This document shows positions 15,283 to 25,538 of a stretch of DNA of 47,920 bases, piece after piece. The stretch's first letter is position 1. Each line of letters starts with the position of its first letter. Made by a program: the position numbers and the translations under genes. The notes under the pieces were generated by a model. The model ran no database searches and was not told where the DNA came from. It worked only from the letters and a program-made list of their open reading frames with translations. Source of the stretch: an uncultured Prevotella sp. (lineage in GTDB: Bacteria > Bacteroidota > Bacteroidia > Bacteroidales > Bacteroidaceae); the NCBI GenBank assembly GCA_900316295.1, contig ONCJ01000026.1, positions 1 through 47,920 on the forward strand, in the 5' to 3' direction.

Positions 15283-17499
15283 ATGAGTAGTAAGTTCGAT
15301 TATAAAAAGATTATGCCTCGGTACAGTATCATAGCGATTGCTATGACGCTGGTTGCCATCGCTGTCATCTTGAAGGCATTCTATACAATGACGGCCGACC
15401 GCCAGTATTGGATGGATGTTGCCGCACGACTCAAGGTGGACAGCATGGCGGTGAAACCAATTCGTGGCAATATTCTCAGCAGTGACGGCCAGTTGATGGC
15501 AAGTTCATTGCCTGAATTCAAATTATATATGGACTTCCAGGCCCTCAAAGAGTCAAAGAATGATTCTTTGTGGATGGAGAAACTTGATAGTATATGCGAT
15601 GGATTAAGCAGGATTTTCCCAGAGAAGTCGGCTGCAGATTTCCGTAAACATCTTGAAGAGGGACGCCACCAGATTCAAAAAAACGGAACGGAGGGTTCAC
15701 GCCATTGGCCTATATGGAAGTATCGTGTGGGGTATAATGTCCTGTCCGAGGTGCAGGAACTGCCAATCCTTAGTCTTCCGATGAATTCGGAGACAGTCAC
15801 TCCTGAGTTTACTATCAGAGCATCATATAAGAGCGGCTTTAATGTCGAGGAGTATAATGCTCGTCGTCGTCCGTTCGGTTCGTTAGCCCAGCGTACAGTA
15901 GGTGACATGTTTGGAGCTAAGGATACGGCCCGTTGCGGTTTGGAATTGTCGTATGACTCTATACTTCGTGGTGAAAATGGTATAATCCATCGTCGTAAGG
16001 TGCTTAATAAGTATCTAAGTATCACTGATACTCCGCCCACCGACGGTATGGATATTGTTACCACTATTGATGTGGGTATGCAAGATCTTGCAGAGCGTGC
16101 CGTTCTCGATGAGTTGAAGTTGATCAACGGAAATGTGGGCGTGGCAATCGTCATGGAGGTGGCTACGGGCGATATCAAAGCCATCGTAAACATGGAGAAA
16201 TGTATTGATGGCGAATATCGCGAGATAAAGAACCATGCCGTAAGTGATCTGCTGGAGCCAGGATCGGTCTTCAAGACGGCGTCTATCATGGTGGCACTCG
16301 ACGACGAGGTGTGTGATACCAACTATGTAGTAGAGACTGGCGGCGGAATATATAATATGTACGGACGCGACATGAAGGATCATAACTGGACTCGTGGCGG
16401 TTATGGCACGATGCGTCTGCCAAAGACGCTTGAGGTGAGTTCAAATATCGGAGTAAGCCGCATTATTGACAAGTTCTATCATAACAATCCTGAGAAATAT
16501 GTCCAGGGACTCTACGATCTTGGCTTGGCTACCGACCTGCAAATACCTTTGGTAGGTTCTACTCCTGCACGCATCCGTATGCCAAAGAAAGATGCGAAAG
16601 GCAAACAATATGTCAACTGGAGCAAGACTGCTCTGCCGTGGATGAGTATAGGCTATGAGACACAGGTGCCCCCTATCTCCACCCTAACCTTCTACAATGC
16701 CATTGCCAATAATGGTAAGATGATGCGTCCTCGTTTTGTAAAACAGGTGATGAAGGATGGCGAGGTTATCATGGAATTCCCACCAGAGGTTATCAAGGAG
16801 CAAATAGCCAAGCCTAAGACAGTCGCTACCATACAGACCATTCTCGAACATGTGGTGAGCCAGGGTCTTGGTAGAAAGGCAGGATCTAAGTCGTTTAAGG
16901 TAGCGGGTAAGACAGGAACAGCACAGATATGGACTGCGAGTGGTAAAACCACCAGTTTCCTGTTGTCGTTCGCAGGTTTCTTCCCAGCTGATGCCCCACG
17001 TTATAGCTGTATAGTATGTATACAAAAGTCGGGTCTTCCTGCTTCAGGAGGCGGAATGAGTGGTGTCGTGTTCCATCATATCTCTGAGGGTATCATGGCG
17101 CAGAGCCTCCGTCTTGATGCTAAGGATGCCAAGTCGGCGTCGTCAGTCCTCGTGCCTGAGGTGAAGGGTGGCAATGTGCTTGCAGCCGACTACGTGTTGA
17201 ATCATTTTGGCTTTAAGGTGAAGAATGGATGGGGCGGTGCTCATGCGTTTGGCAACCCTGTATGGGGTACAGTCAGTCCTAACGGCAAGTCGTTAGTGAT
17301 AAGCAAGTCAAATTCAAACACTGCGTCTCGTCATAGTGTACCCGATGTGCACAACATGGGAGCTCGTGATGCTGTCTATATGCTTGAAGAGCGTGGCATC
17401 AAGGCGGTTATAGTAGGACGTGGCAAGGTGCACGAGCAGAGTATAGCACCTGGAACTGAGGTGAAGAAAGGTATGGTATGTACGCTAAAATTAATATAA
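15283..17499 (+). CDS. ftsI: Septal peptidoglycan transpeptidase FtsI (PBP3-type) with C-terminal PASTA region
   Basis: Cross-links septal peptidoglycan together with FtsW. A 738-residue class B penicillin-binding protein: one N-terminal membrane anchor (about 14-34), a dimerisation/pedestal region beginning at IRGNILSSDG, then the transpeptidase domain. The catalytic motifs are SVFK (Ser328, Lys331), SSN (386-388) and KTG (543-545). After the catalytic domain come PASTA-like modules from VPEVKGG (about 624) and SVPDV to the end, which probably bind peptidoglycan or beta-lactam-like stems. The length and PASTA tail are usual for Bacteroidetes. It is followed by murE after 3 bases. Confidence 0.95.
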   Translation: MSSKFDYKKIMPRYSIIAIAMTLVAIAVILKAFYTMTADRQYWMDVAARLKVDSMAVKPIRGNILSSDGQLMASSLPEFKLYMDFQALKESKNDSLWMEKLDSICDGLSRIFPEKSAADFRKHLEEGRHQIQKNGTEGSRHWPIWKYRVGYNVLSEVQELPILSLPMNSETVTPEFTIRASYKSGFNVEEYNARRRPFGSLAQRTVGDMFGAKDTARCGLELSYDSILRGENGIIHRRKVLNKYLSITDTPPTDGMDIVTTIDVGMQDLAERAVLDELKLINGNVGVAIVMEVATGDIKAIVNMEKCIDGEYREIKNHAVSDLLEPGSVFKTASIMVALDDEVCDTNYVVETGGGIYNMYGRDMKDHNWTRGGYGTMRLPKTLEVSSNIGVSRIIDKFYHNNPEKYVQGLYDLGLATDLQIPLVGSTPARIRMPKKDAKGKQYVNWSKTALPWMSIGYETQVPPISTLTFYNAIANNGKMMRPRFVKQVMKDGEVIMEFPPEVIKEQIAKPKTVATIQTILEHVVSQGLGRKAGSKSFKVAGKTGTAQIWTASGKTTSFLLSFAGFFPADAPRYSCIVCIQKSGLPASGGGMSGVVFHHISEGIMAQSLRLDAKDAKSASSVLVPEVKGGNVLAADYVLNHFGFKVKNGWGGAHAFGNPVWGTVSPNGKSLVISKSNSNTASRHSVPDVHNMGARDAVYMLEERGIKAVIVGRGKVHEQSIAPGTEVKKGMVCTLKLI

Positions 17500-17502
17500 T
17501 AT

Positions 17503-18954
17503 ATGAAACTGAGTGAGATTATTCAAGACATCAAACCGCTGAACGTCACAGGCGACACGTCTGTAGAGGTCAATGGCATTCACATAGACAGCCGAAAGAT
17601 AGCTGAGGGCTATCTGTTTGTCGCAATGAAGGGCACGCAGGTCGATGGCCATCAGTATATTGACAAGGCCATAGCTCAGGGAGCCTGTGCCGTACTGTTA
17701 GAGGATATGCCCGTTGATCCTTCTCCAGAGATCACATATATACAAGTTGAGTCAACTGAGGAAGCTGTCGGACCAGTGGCTACAGCCTTCTATGGCAATC
17801 CGTCAAAGAAACTCAAGTTGGTGGGTGTCACTGGAACTAATGGCAAGACTACTATCGCTACATTATTATATAATATGTTCCGAAAGTTTGGTCATAAGTG
17901 CGGTCTTCTCTCCACTGTATGTAATTATATTGACGGTGAGGCGGTACCCGCCAGCCATACCACTCCCGATGCTATTGAGCTCAATGCTCTGCTTGCGCGC
18001 ATGGTGGATGCCGGTTGTGAGTATGCCTTCATGGAGTGCTCCAGCCATGCTATCCAGCAGCGTCGCATCGGTGGACTTTCTTTTGTAGGAGGCATATTTA
18101 CCAATCTCACCCGTGACCATCTTGACTACCATAAGACGTTCGAAAACTACCGTGATGCCAAGAAGTTGTTCTTCGATACACTGCCAAAGAACGCCTTTGC
18201 CATAATCAATGTCGACGACAAGAACGGAATGTTCATGGTACAAAACTGTAAAGCACAGCTGAAGACCTATTCCACCAAGAAGGCAGCCGACTTCAAGGCG
18301 CATCTCCTGGAATGTCATTTCGAAGGAATGTATCTCGAGATTGATGGTCGTGAGGTTGGTGTACAGTTTATTGGCAAGTTTAATGTCAGCAACCTTCTCG
18401 CAGTCTATGGCACTGCTGTGATGCTGGGCAAACAGCCCGAGGATATCCTCCTCGTTATGAGTACCTTGAAGAGTGTCAACGGACGTCTTGATCCTATCTC
18501 TTCGCCTGATGGATGGACTGCCGTGATAGACTATGCTCATACTCCCGATGCATTGGAAAATGTGCTCAATGCCATCCATGAGGTGCTCTCTGGTAAGGGG
18601 CACGTCATAACAGTATGTGGAGCGGGTGGAAATCGTGACAAGGGAAAACGTCCGCTCATGGCTCAGGAGGCTGTCAAGCAAAGCGATAAGGTTATTATCA
18701 CCAGTGACAATCCTCGATTCGAAGATCCGCAGATGATAATCGATGACATGCTCGCAGGACTAACTCCCCAGCAGAAGAAGAAGGTGGTCACTATTGTTGA
18801 CCGACGTGAGGCCATACGTACAGCCACGATGATGGCAGAAAAGGGTGACATCATACTCATTGCTGGCAAGGGACACGAGGACTATCAAGAGATAAAAGGA
18901 GTAAAGCACCACTTTGACGATCACGAGGTGGTACGTGAGGTGATAAACTCATAA
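17503..18954 (+). CDS. murE: UDP-N-acetylmuramoyl-L-alanyl-D-glutamate--2,6-diaminopimelate ligase MurE
   Basis: Adds the third amino acid of the peptidoglycan stem in the cytoplasm. It is a 483-residue Mur ligase with the ATP-binding GTNGKTT at 111-117. The C-terminal DNPR at 402-405 is the signature of enzymes that choose meso-diaminopimelate over lysine, so the cell wall should be of the DAP type. Other Mur motifs are [11 protein letters not shown] and the [12 protein letters not shown] region. It lies between ftsI and mraY in tight order. Confidence 0.96.
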   Translation: MKLSEIIQDIKPLNVTGDTSVEVNGIHIDSRKIAEGYLFVAMKGTQVDGHQYIDKAIAQGACAVLLEDMPVDPSPEITYIQVESTEEAVGPVATAFYGNPSKKLKLVGVTGTNGKTTIATLLYNMFRKFGHKCGLLSTVCNYIDGEAVPASHTTPDAIELNALLARMVDAGCEYAFMECSSHAIQQRRIGGLSFVGGIFTNLTRDHLDYHKTFENYRDAKKLFFDTLPKNAFAIINVDDKNGMFMVQNCKAQLKTYSTKKAADFKAHLLECHFEGMYLEIDGREVGVQFIGKFNVSNLLAVYGTAVMLGKQPEDILLVMSTLKSVNGRLDPISSPDGWTAVIDYAHTPDALENVLNAIHEVLSGKGHVITVCGAGGNRDKGKRPLMAQEAVKQSDKVIITSDNPRFEDPQMIIDDMLAGLTPQQKKKVVTIVDRREAIRTATMMAEKGDIILIAGKGHEDYQEIKGVKHHFDDHEVVREVINS

Positions 18955-18983
18955 TCTAACAATAACAGAAATACAATAAAAAC

Positions 18984-20252
18984 ATGTTATACTATATTTT
19001 TAGATTTCTCGATCAGTTTGGCATCAGCGGCACCCATTTGTGGGGCTACATCTCGTTCCGTTCCATTCTGGCACTGATATTGTCGTTGATAGTATCAGCA
19101 TGGTTTGGCGAACACTTTATCAAATTTCTTAAGCGACGCCAGATTACGGAAACAGCACGCGACTCAAAGATCGATCCCTTTGGTCAGAAAAAGATTGGTG
19201 TGCCCTCGATGGGAGGAATTATTATTATTGCCTCCATCCTGATACCAGTGCTCCTTCTGGGTCGTCTGCGTAATGTATATCTGCTACTTATGATTGCCAC
19301 TACGATATGGTTGGGTTTCCTCGGTGGAATGGATGATTTTATCAAGATATTCCGCCATAACAAGGAAGGTCTCAAAGGAAAATATAAGATAGTTGGACAG
19401 GTGAGCATCGGACTGATAGTCGGACTGGTATTATGGATGTCGCCAGATGTCAAGGCTAACCTCAATGTAGAGGTGGAACGACCAGGTCAGACTGTCACCG
19501 TCACCCATACTCAACAGGCAGAGAAGACTCTGAAGACAACTATTCCGTTTGTCAAAAATCATAATCTTGACTATTCTAAGATTATGTCGTTCTGTGGCGA
19601 CTATGCCAATGCTGCGGGATGGATTTTGTTTGTCATCATGACAATTCTGGTAGTCACAGCCGTGTCAAATGGTGCCAATCTCAATGACGGCATGGATGGC
19701 ATGTGTGCCGGTAACTCTGCCATCATCGGAGTGGCTTTAGGTATTCTCGCATACGTCAGCTCTCACTATGAGTATGCCGCCTACCTTAATATAATGTATA
19801 TCCCAGACTCACAAGAATTGGTAGTGTTCTTCTGTGCGTTTATTGGTGCTATGATAGGCTTCCTGTGGTACAATGCTTATCCGGCTCAGATTTTTATGGG
19901 TGACACGGGGTCTCTCACCATCGGAGGTATCATCGGTGTTGGAGCTATCATTATCCATAAGGAGTTATTACTGCCTATCCTCTGTGGTGTCTTCTTCATG
20001 GAGAGTCTTAGCGTAATCATACAAGTGTGGTACTTCAAGTTGGGCAAACGCCGTGGTGTCAAGCAGCGTGTGTTCAAGCGTACCCCGATTCATGATAATT
20101 TCCGTACCACTGATGCTGAACTCGATGCCGACTGTAAGTATCTGCTGCGTTGGCCACGTGGTGCATGGCTTGAGTCAAAGATAACCATCCGCTTCTGGAT
20201 TGTCACGGTGCTTCTGGCGGCTATGGCGATTATCACGCTGAAGATAAGGTAG
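18984..20252 (+). CDS. mraY: Phospho-N-acetylmuramoyl-pentapeptide-transferase MraY
   Basis: Transfers phospho-MurNAc-pentapeptide to undecaprenyl phosphate and makes lipid I at the inner membrane. It has 422 residues and about ten membrane segments. Catalytic motifs are NDGMDG (234-239) and MGDTGS (305-310), and KKIGVPSMGG lies near residue 70. It is about 60 residues longer than the E. coli enzyme, because of a loop around 150-190 (VEVERPGQTVTVTHTQQ) that is common in Bacteroidetes. An aspartate pair expected in the second cytoplasmic loop is seen in GGMDDFIK. Confidence 0.95.
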   Translation: MLYYIFRFLDQFGISGTHLWGYISFRSILALILSLIVSAWFGEHFIKFLKRRQITETARDSKIDPFGQKKIGVPSMGGIIIIASILIPVLLLGRLRNVYLLLMIATTIWLGFLGGMDDFIKIFRHNKEGLKGKYKIVGQVSIGLIVGLVLWMSPDVKANLNVEVERPGQTVTVTHTQQAEKTLKTTIPFVKNHNLDYSKIMSFCGDYANAAGWILFVIMTILVVTAVSNGANLNDGMDGMCAGNSAIIGVALGILAYVSSHYEYAAYLNIMYIPDSQELVVFFCAFIGAMIGFLWYNAYPAQIFMGDTGSLTIGGIIGVGAIIIHKELLLPILCGVFFMESLSVIIQVWYFKLGKRRGVKQRVFKRTPIHDNFRTTDAELDADCKYLLRWPRGAWLESKITIRFWIVTVLLAAMAIITLKIR

Positions 20253-20339
20253 AGAAATGAAAAATTGAAAACTTGAAGAACTGAATTGTTCGAATTATTC
20301 GTGAAAGTAGTACATTATAAATTGTCAAATTGTAAATAG
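20253..20339 (+). repeat. Spacer repeat before murD, related to the spacer before ftsI
   Basis: It contains TTATTCGTGAA, TAGTACATTA and AATTGTCAAATTGTAAATAG ahead of the murD ATG, and resembles 15197-15282. The AATTGT/TCAATT words are also those found around the methyltransferase gene (41071-41100, 42014-42048). Confidence 0.5.
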
Positions 20340-21671
20340 ATGAAGAAAATAGTAGTGTTAGGAGCAGGTGAGAGTGGTGCAGGTGCTGCGGTTCTTGCAA
20401 AAAAGCAAGGATTCGAGGTGTTTGTGTCAGACATGTCTGCTATCAAGGATAAATACAAGTCTATGCTCGATTCCCATCAGATAGAGTGGGAGGAAGGACG
20501 CCATACTGAGGAGAAGATTCTCGATGCCGATGAGGTCATCAAGAGTCCAGGTATCCCCGATCAGGCACCAATGGTACAGAAAATCATAGCCAAGGGTACA
20601 CCTATCATCAGTGAGATAGAGTTTGCTGGCAGATATACCACGTCTAAGATGATCTGTATCACAGGTTCCAACGGTAAGACCACTACCACCTCGCTTATCT
20701 ATCATATCTTCAAACAGGCAGGATATGACGTCGGACTTGCAGGCAACATCGGCAACTCGCTGGCTCTTCAGGTGGCTGAGGACCCTCATGCCTACTACGT
20801 CATCGAGCTCAGCTCCTTCCAGCTTGACAATATGTACGACTTCAAGGCCGACATTGCCATACTTCTGAACATCACTCCCGACCATCTCGACCGTTATGAC
20901 AACTGTATGCAGAACTATGTCGATGCCAAGATGCGTATCATTCAGAATCAGACCGAGCAGGACGCATTCATCTACTGGAACGACGACCCCATCATCCAGC
21001 GTGAACTTAAGAAGTATGACATCCGCTCTGTCACCTATCCATTCTCCGCTTTGAAGGAGAACGGCTCCATAGGATATATCGAGGAAGGCACATATACTAT
21101 CGAACGCCCTACACCATTTAATATGGAGCAAGAGTCGCTCTCGCTTACAGGTACTCATAACATATACAATTCCCTCGCTGCCGGTATCGCCTCAGACATC
21201 AGTGGTATCAAGAAGGAGGTAATACGTAAGAGCCTTAGCGACTTCCCTGGTGTTGAACATCGGTTGGAGAAAGTCTGTCGTGTTGGTGGTGTGCAGTACG
21301 TCAATGACTCCAAGGCTACCAATGTCGATGCCTGTTGGTATGCTCTTGAGAGCATGACCACTCCCACCATACTCATCATCGGAGGTAAGGACAAGGGTAA
21401 TGACTATGAGCCTATTAAGCCCCTTGTACGTGAGAAGTGTCGTGCCATAGTATATCTCGGTGCCGACAATCAGAAGCTTCATGACAACTTTGATTCCCTC
21501 GGTCTACCTGTCGTAGACACTCACAACATGCGTGATTGTGTCGATGCTTGTTATCGTCTGGCTCAGCCTGGCGATACTGTTTTGCTCAGTCCATGCTGTG
21601 CCAGTTTCGACCTGTTCAAGAACATGGAGGATCGTGGCGAACAGTTCAAGACGCTCGTAAGGGCATTATAA
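20340..21671 (+). CDS. murD: UDP-N-acetylmuramoyl-L-alanine--D-glutamate ligase MurD
   Basis: Adds D-glutamate to UDP-MurNAc-L-Ala in the cytoplasm. It has 443 residues. An N-terminal Rossmann segment (VVLGAGESGAGAA, 5-17) binds the UDP part. GSNGKTTTT at 109-117 binds ATP, NITPDHLDRY marks the central domain and NDSKATN the start of the C-terminal domain. From here to ftsZ the genes favour C-ending codons more strongly than the first part of the cluster. Confidence 0.96.
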   Translation: MKKIVVLGAGESGAGAAVLAKKQGFEVFVSDMSAIKDKYKSMLDSHQIEWEEGRHTEEKILDADEVIKSPGIPDQAPMVQKIIAKGTPIISEIEFAGRYTTSKMICITGSNGKTTTTSLIYHIFKQAGYDVGLAGNIGNSLALQVAEDPHAYYVIELSSFQLDNMYDFKADIAILLNITPDHLDRYDNCMQNYVDAKMRIIQNQTEQDAFIYWNDDPIIQRELKKYDIRSVTYPFSALKENGSIGYIEEGTYTIERPTPFNMEQESLSLTGTHNIYNSLAAGIASDISGIKKEVIRKSLSDFPGVEHRLEKVCRVGGVQYVNDSKATNVDACWYALESMTTPTILIIGGKDKGNDYEPIKPLVREKCRAIVYLGADNQKLHDNFDSLGLPVVDTHNMRDCVDACYRLAQPGDTVLLSPCCASFDLFKNMEDRGEQFKTLVRAL

Positions 21672-21704
21672 ACGAAAAACGATTATCCCCAACTTCAAAA
21701 TAAA

Positions 21705-23030
21705 GTGAATAAGAAATTAGGAAATATCTTCAAGGGCGATAAGGTCATCTGGATGATCTTCTTCTTCCTGTGTATGATTAGCATTGTCGAGGTCTATTCA
21801 GCTTCCAGCTCGCTATCATACAAGGGAGGTAACTATTGGAGTCCTATCCTGAAGCATTGTGGCATCCTTGCCGTTGGTACGTTTATGATGATTCTTGTAC
21901 TGAATGTCAAGTGTAAGTACTTCAAGCTTGTGACTCCCTTCCTGCTCCTCTTCTCTTTTATCACGCTTCTTGTGGTGCTTGTAGCTGGTGAGACCACCAA
22001 TGGAGCTAACCGTTGGATAGGTTTTCTTGGCATCCAGTTCCAACCATCAGAGTTGGCTAAGGGAGCGCTCATCCTCGCTATTGCTCAAATACTGAGCGCC
22101 ATGCAAACCGACAAGGGTGCTGATGATAAGGCCTTCCGCTATATTCTTAGCGTGAGCGCCATCATGCTTGCTCCTATAGCTCCCGAGAACCTCTCTACCG
22201 CTATGCTTATTGGTGCTACGGTGGTTCTGATGATGTTCATTGGCAGAGTACCATTACGTCAGATAGGGAAACTCATCGGAGGTGTTGCCATCGTGGTGAT
22301 CTTTGCTATCGCTATGGTGTTTCTTGTCGGCGATGACGTCGAGAAAGAGGTATCTGAAAAGCAAGTGCTTACCGAACGGGTTGAGGTGGCAGCAGACGAG
22401 CCCCCCAGTGCTCTTAGCAAACTCACCCACCGTATGGGTACATGGAAGTCGCGTTTCAAGCGATTCCTCAATAATGAGGAGATACCACCCGAGAAGTTCG
22501 ATCTCGACAAAGATGCCCAGATAGGTCATGCCAATATTGCCATCGTCAGTTCCAACATCGTTGGCAAGGGACCAGGCAACTCCACCGAGCGTGACTTCCT
22601 CTCGCAAGCGTTCTCTGACTTCATCTATGCCATTATCATTGAGGAAATGGGCATTGGTGGTGCCACCATCGTCGCACTGCTCTATGTGTTCCTCCTCTTC
22701 CGTACTGGCAAGATAGCCTACCGTTGTGAGAATGCCTTCCCTGCATTCCTCGCTATGGGCATCGCTCTGATGCTCGTCATTCAGGCACTATTCAATATGA
22801 TGGTGGCTGTAGGCCTTGCACCAGTCACAGGTCAGCCGCTACCCCTTGTCAGCAAAGGAGGTACCTCCACCATCATCAACTGTATATATATTGGTGTCAT
22901 CCTCTCCATCTCTCGCTCAGCCAAGAAGAAACCATCCTCCTCGGCTGATGCCGACAATGACATAGAGGACTATGCCCTGACGCCCATACCCCAAACGCAA
23001 TTCACCCAACGAATATCCCCCAATATCTAA
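21705..23030 (+). CDS. ftsW: Septal peptidoglycan polymerase FtsW (SEDS family)
   Basis: Polymerises lipid II glycan strands at the septum, paired with FtsI. It is 441 residues and polytopic. SEDS signatures include EVYSASS near the start, NGANRWIGF with FQPSELAKGALI, and the late GQPLPLVSKGGTS. A periplasmic insert of about 80 residues (roughly 215-295) is rich in charged residues. The start is GTG at 21705. The first downstream ATG would remove the cytoplasmic N-terminus and part of the first membrane segment, so GTG is preferred. Confidence 0.94.
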   Translation: MNKKLGNIFKGDKVIWMIFFFLCMISIVEVYSASSSLSYKGGNYWSPILKHCGILAVGTFMMILVLNVKCKYFKLVTPFLLLFSFITLLVVLVAGETTNGANRWIGFLGIQFQPSELAKGALILAIAQILSAMQTDKGADDKAFRYILSVSAIMLAPIAPENLSTAMLIGATVVLMMFIGRVPLRQIGKLIGGVAIVVIFAIAMVFLVGDDVEKEVSEKQVLTERVEVAADEPPSALSKLTHRMGTWKSRFKRFLNNEEIPPEKFDLDKDAQIGHANIAIVSSNIVGKGPGNSTERDFLSQAFSDFIYAIIIEEMGIGGATIVALLYVFLLFRTGKIAYRCENAFPAFLAMGIALMLVIQALFNMMVAVGLAPVTGQPLPLVSKGGTSTIINCIYIGVILSISRSAKKKPSSSADADNDIEDYALTPIPQTQFTQRISPNI

Positions 23031-23043
23031 AAGGAATACAATC

Positions 23044-24150
23044 ATGAAAGTAATCATCAGCGGCGGTGGCACAGGAGGCCACATCTTTCCAGCAATATCG
23101 ATAGCCAATGCTATCAAGGAGAATCATCCTGATGCTCAGATACTCTTCGTGGGTGCACTGGGCAGGATGGAGATGCAGCGTGTGCCAGCAGCCGGTTATG
23201 ACATCAAGGGACTACCTATCTGTGGTTTCGACCGCAAGCACCTGCTGAACAATTTCAAGGTGTTGTACAAGATATGGAAGTCACAACGTATGGCAAAGAA
23301 GATTCTCCGCGAGTTTCGTCCCGACGTGGCTGTCGGTGTGGGAGGCTATGCCAGCGGTCCCACTCTCAATACTGCAGCTTCGATGGGTATCCCCTGTCTC
23401 ATACAGGAACAGAACTCATTCGCAGGAGTTACCAATAAGCTCTTGGCAAAGAAGGCACAGAAGATATGTGTAGCCTATGAGGGCATGGAGCGCTTCTTCC
23501 CCGCAGAGAAGATTATGCTTACGGGCAATCCTGTCCGTCAGTCGCTGTTACATTGCGATCTGTCCCACAGTGAGGCTGTCAGTTCCTTTGGATTGGACCC
23601 TACACTGCCCGTAGCACTTATTATCGGTGGTAGCCTTGGTGCACGCACCATCAACAACAGCGTCCTTGCCCATCTCGATGACATCCGTGCCACACGGGTG
23701 CAGTTCGTCTGGCAGACAGGTAGCTACTATCATGCCGAGATACTACGTCAGCTGGCTGAAAAGGGTTGCCCTGCCAATCTCAAGGTTATGGACTTTATCA
23801 GCGATATGGGTGCAGCCTACCGTGCTGCCGATCTTGTCATAAGCCGTGCCGGTGCCAGCAGCATCAGCGAGCTGTGTCTTTTGGGCAAGCCTTCCATCCT
23901 CGTACCCTCGCCTAATGTGGCTGAAGACCATCAGACCCATAACGCCATGGCACTCGTGCGTCGTGAGGCTGCCCTCATCGTCAAGGATGCTGATGCGCCA
24001 GCTCAGCTCATACCCCTTGCCATCAGTACCCTGAGCGACCCCGTACAACTCTATACCAATCTTGGAGCCAATGCCAAGAAGATGGCTCTGCCCGACTCTG
24101 CCAACATCATTGCCCAAGAAGTGGAGAAACTGGCAACTCATAAACTTTAA
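23044..24150 (+). CDS. murG: UDP-GlcNAc--lipid I GlcNAc transferase MurG
   Basis: Adds GlcNAc to lipid I to make lipid II on the cytoplasmic face of the membrane. It has 368 residues of GT-B fold. The glycine-rich GGGTGGH (7-13) is the MurG signature. PCLIQEQNSFAGVTNKLL and the C-domain SRAGASSISELCLLGKPSILVP hold the donor-binding residues. The gene begins 13 bases after ftsW. Confidence 0.96.
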   Translation: MKVIISGGGTGGHIFPAISIANAIKENHPDAQILFVGALGRMEMQRVPAAGYDIKGLPICGFDRKHLLNNFKVLYKIWKSQRMAKKILREFRPDVAVGVGGYASGPTLNTAASMGIPCLIQEQNSFAGVTNKLLAKKAQKICVAYEGMERFFPAEKIMLTGNPVRQSLLHCDLSHSEAVSSFGLDPTLPVALIIGGSLGARTINNSVLAHLDDIRATRVQFVWQTGSYYHAEILRQLAEKGCPANLKVMDFISDMGAAYRAADLVISRAGASSISELCLLGKPSILVPSPNVAEDHQTHNAMALVRREAALIVKDADAPAQLIPLAISTLSDPVQLYTNLGANAKKMALPDSANIIAQEVEKLATHKL

Positions 24151-24179
24151 AATGTAAACTGTAAACTCAAAAATCGCAA

Positions 24180-25538
24180 ATGTTCAACTCAGTATATTTC
24201 ATCGGAATCGGAGGCATCGGCATGAGTGCTCTTGCCCGCTACTTCCTCCATCGTGGACTCGTCGTTGGTGGCTACGACAAGACGCCAAGTGACCTTACTC
24301 GCCAGCTCGAAAAGGAAGGCGCTCAGATACATTATGAAGACAACCTCCAACTCGTACCCGAGCCATGTCTCGACAGCCAGCACACTCTCGTCGTCTATAC
24401 CCCAGCGATTCCTGCCGACCATAGCGAACTTACTTATTTTCGCAATCATGGCTTCGACCTGCAGAAACGCGCTCAGGTGCTCGGTACTCTTACTCGTACT
24501 CATAAGGGACTCTGTGTAGCGGGTACCCATGGCAAGACGTCAACCTCTACCATGTGTGCTCATATCATGCATCAGAGTCATCTCGACTGTAATGCCTTCC
24601 TTGGTGGTATCTCAAAGAACTACGGAACCAACTATATCCTGTCCTCCAAGAGTGACTATGTAGTCATTGAGGCCGACGAGTTCGACCGCTCCTTCCACTG
24701 GCTCCGTCCGTGGATGACCGTCATCACAGCCACTGACCCTGACCATCTTGATATCTATGGTACCAAGGAGGCATACCTCGAGAGCTTCCGTCACTATACC
24801 ACGCTCATCCAGCCTGGTGGTGCCCTCATTCTCCATACAGGTCTTGAGATGCGTCCTGATGTTCAGCCAGGGGTGCGTACATACAGCTATAGCCTTGACA
24901 GTGGCGATTTCCATGCCGAGAATGTCAAGATAGAGAATGGCGAGATTACCTTCGACCTTATCTCACCCATTGAGAACGTTGCTAATATCCAGCTCGGTCA
25001 ACCCATCCCTATCAATATAGAGAATGGAGTAGCTGCTATGGCGATGGCACAGCTCAATGGCTGTACACCCGACGAGTTACGTGAGGGAATGAAGACCTTT
25101 GCAGGAGTTGACCGCCGTTTCGATTTTAAGGTGCGCAACTCACGTCACGTCTTCCTCTCAGACTATGCCCATCACCCCAAGGAGATACTCCAGAGTGCGC
25201 GCTCCATGCGCCAGCTATATAGCGATCGCAAGATTACCGCACTCTTCCAGCCCCATCTCTACACCCGTACACGCGACTTCTATAAGGAGTTTGCCGAGGC
25301 CCTTAGCCTCCTCGACGAGGTCATCCTGTGTGACATCTACCCCGCCCGTGAGAAGCCCATCCCTGGCGTCACCTCTCGTCTCATCTACGACAACCTCGCC
25401 CCAGGCGTCGAGAAGAGTATGATTCATAAGGAAGAAGTGTTAGACCTTGTACGCTCTCGCGACTTCGACGTGCTCATCGTACTTGGAGCTGGCGACCTTG
25501 ACAATTATGTGCCACAAATAGCCCAGATACTCTCATGA
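24180..25538 (+). CDS. murC: UDP-N-acetylmuramate--L-alanine ligase MurC
   Basis: Starts the peptide stem by adding L-alanine to UDP-MurNAc. It has 452 residues. The N-terminal FIGIGGIGMSALAR (7-20) is the nucleotide-binding Rossmann turn and GTHGKTS (115-121) the ATP loop. EADEFDRSFHWL and DYAHHPKEI complete the Mur ligase pattern. Its stop overlaps the ftsQ start in ATGA, so the two are probably translationally coupled. murB, murF and ddl are absent from the cluster, as is usual in Bacteroidetes. Confidence 0.96.
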   Translation: MFNSVYFIGIGGIGMSALARYFLHRGLVVGGYDKTPSDLTRQLEKEGAQIHYEDNLQLVPEPCLDSQHTLVVYTPAIPADHSELTYFRNHGFDLQKRAQVLGTLTRTHKGLCVAGTHGKTSTSTMCAHIMHQSHLDCNAFLGGISKNYGTNYILSSKSDYVVIEADEFDRSFHWLRPWMTVITATDPDHLDIYGTKEAYLESFRHYTTLIQPGGALILHTGLEMRPDVQPGVRTYSYSLDSGDFHAENVKIENGEITFDLISPIENVANIQLGQPIPINIENGVAAMAMAQLNGCTPDELREGMKTFAGVDRRFDFKVRNSRHVFLSDYAHHPKEILQSARSMRQLYSDRKITALFQPHLYTRTRDFYKEFAEALSLLDEVILCDIYPAREKPIPGVTSRLIYDNLAPGVEKSMIHKEEVLDLVRSRDFDVLIVLGAGDLDNYVPQIAQILS

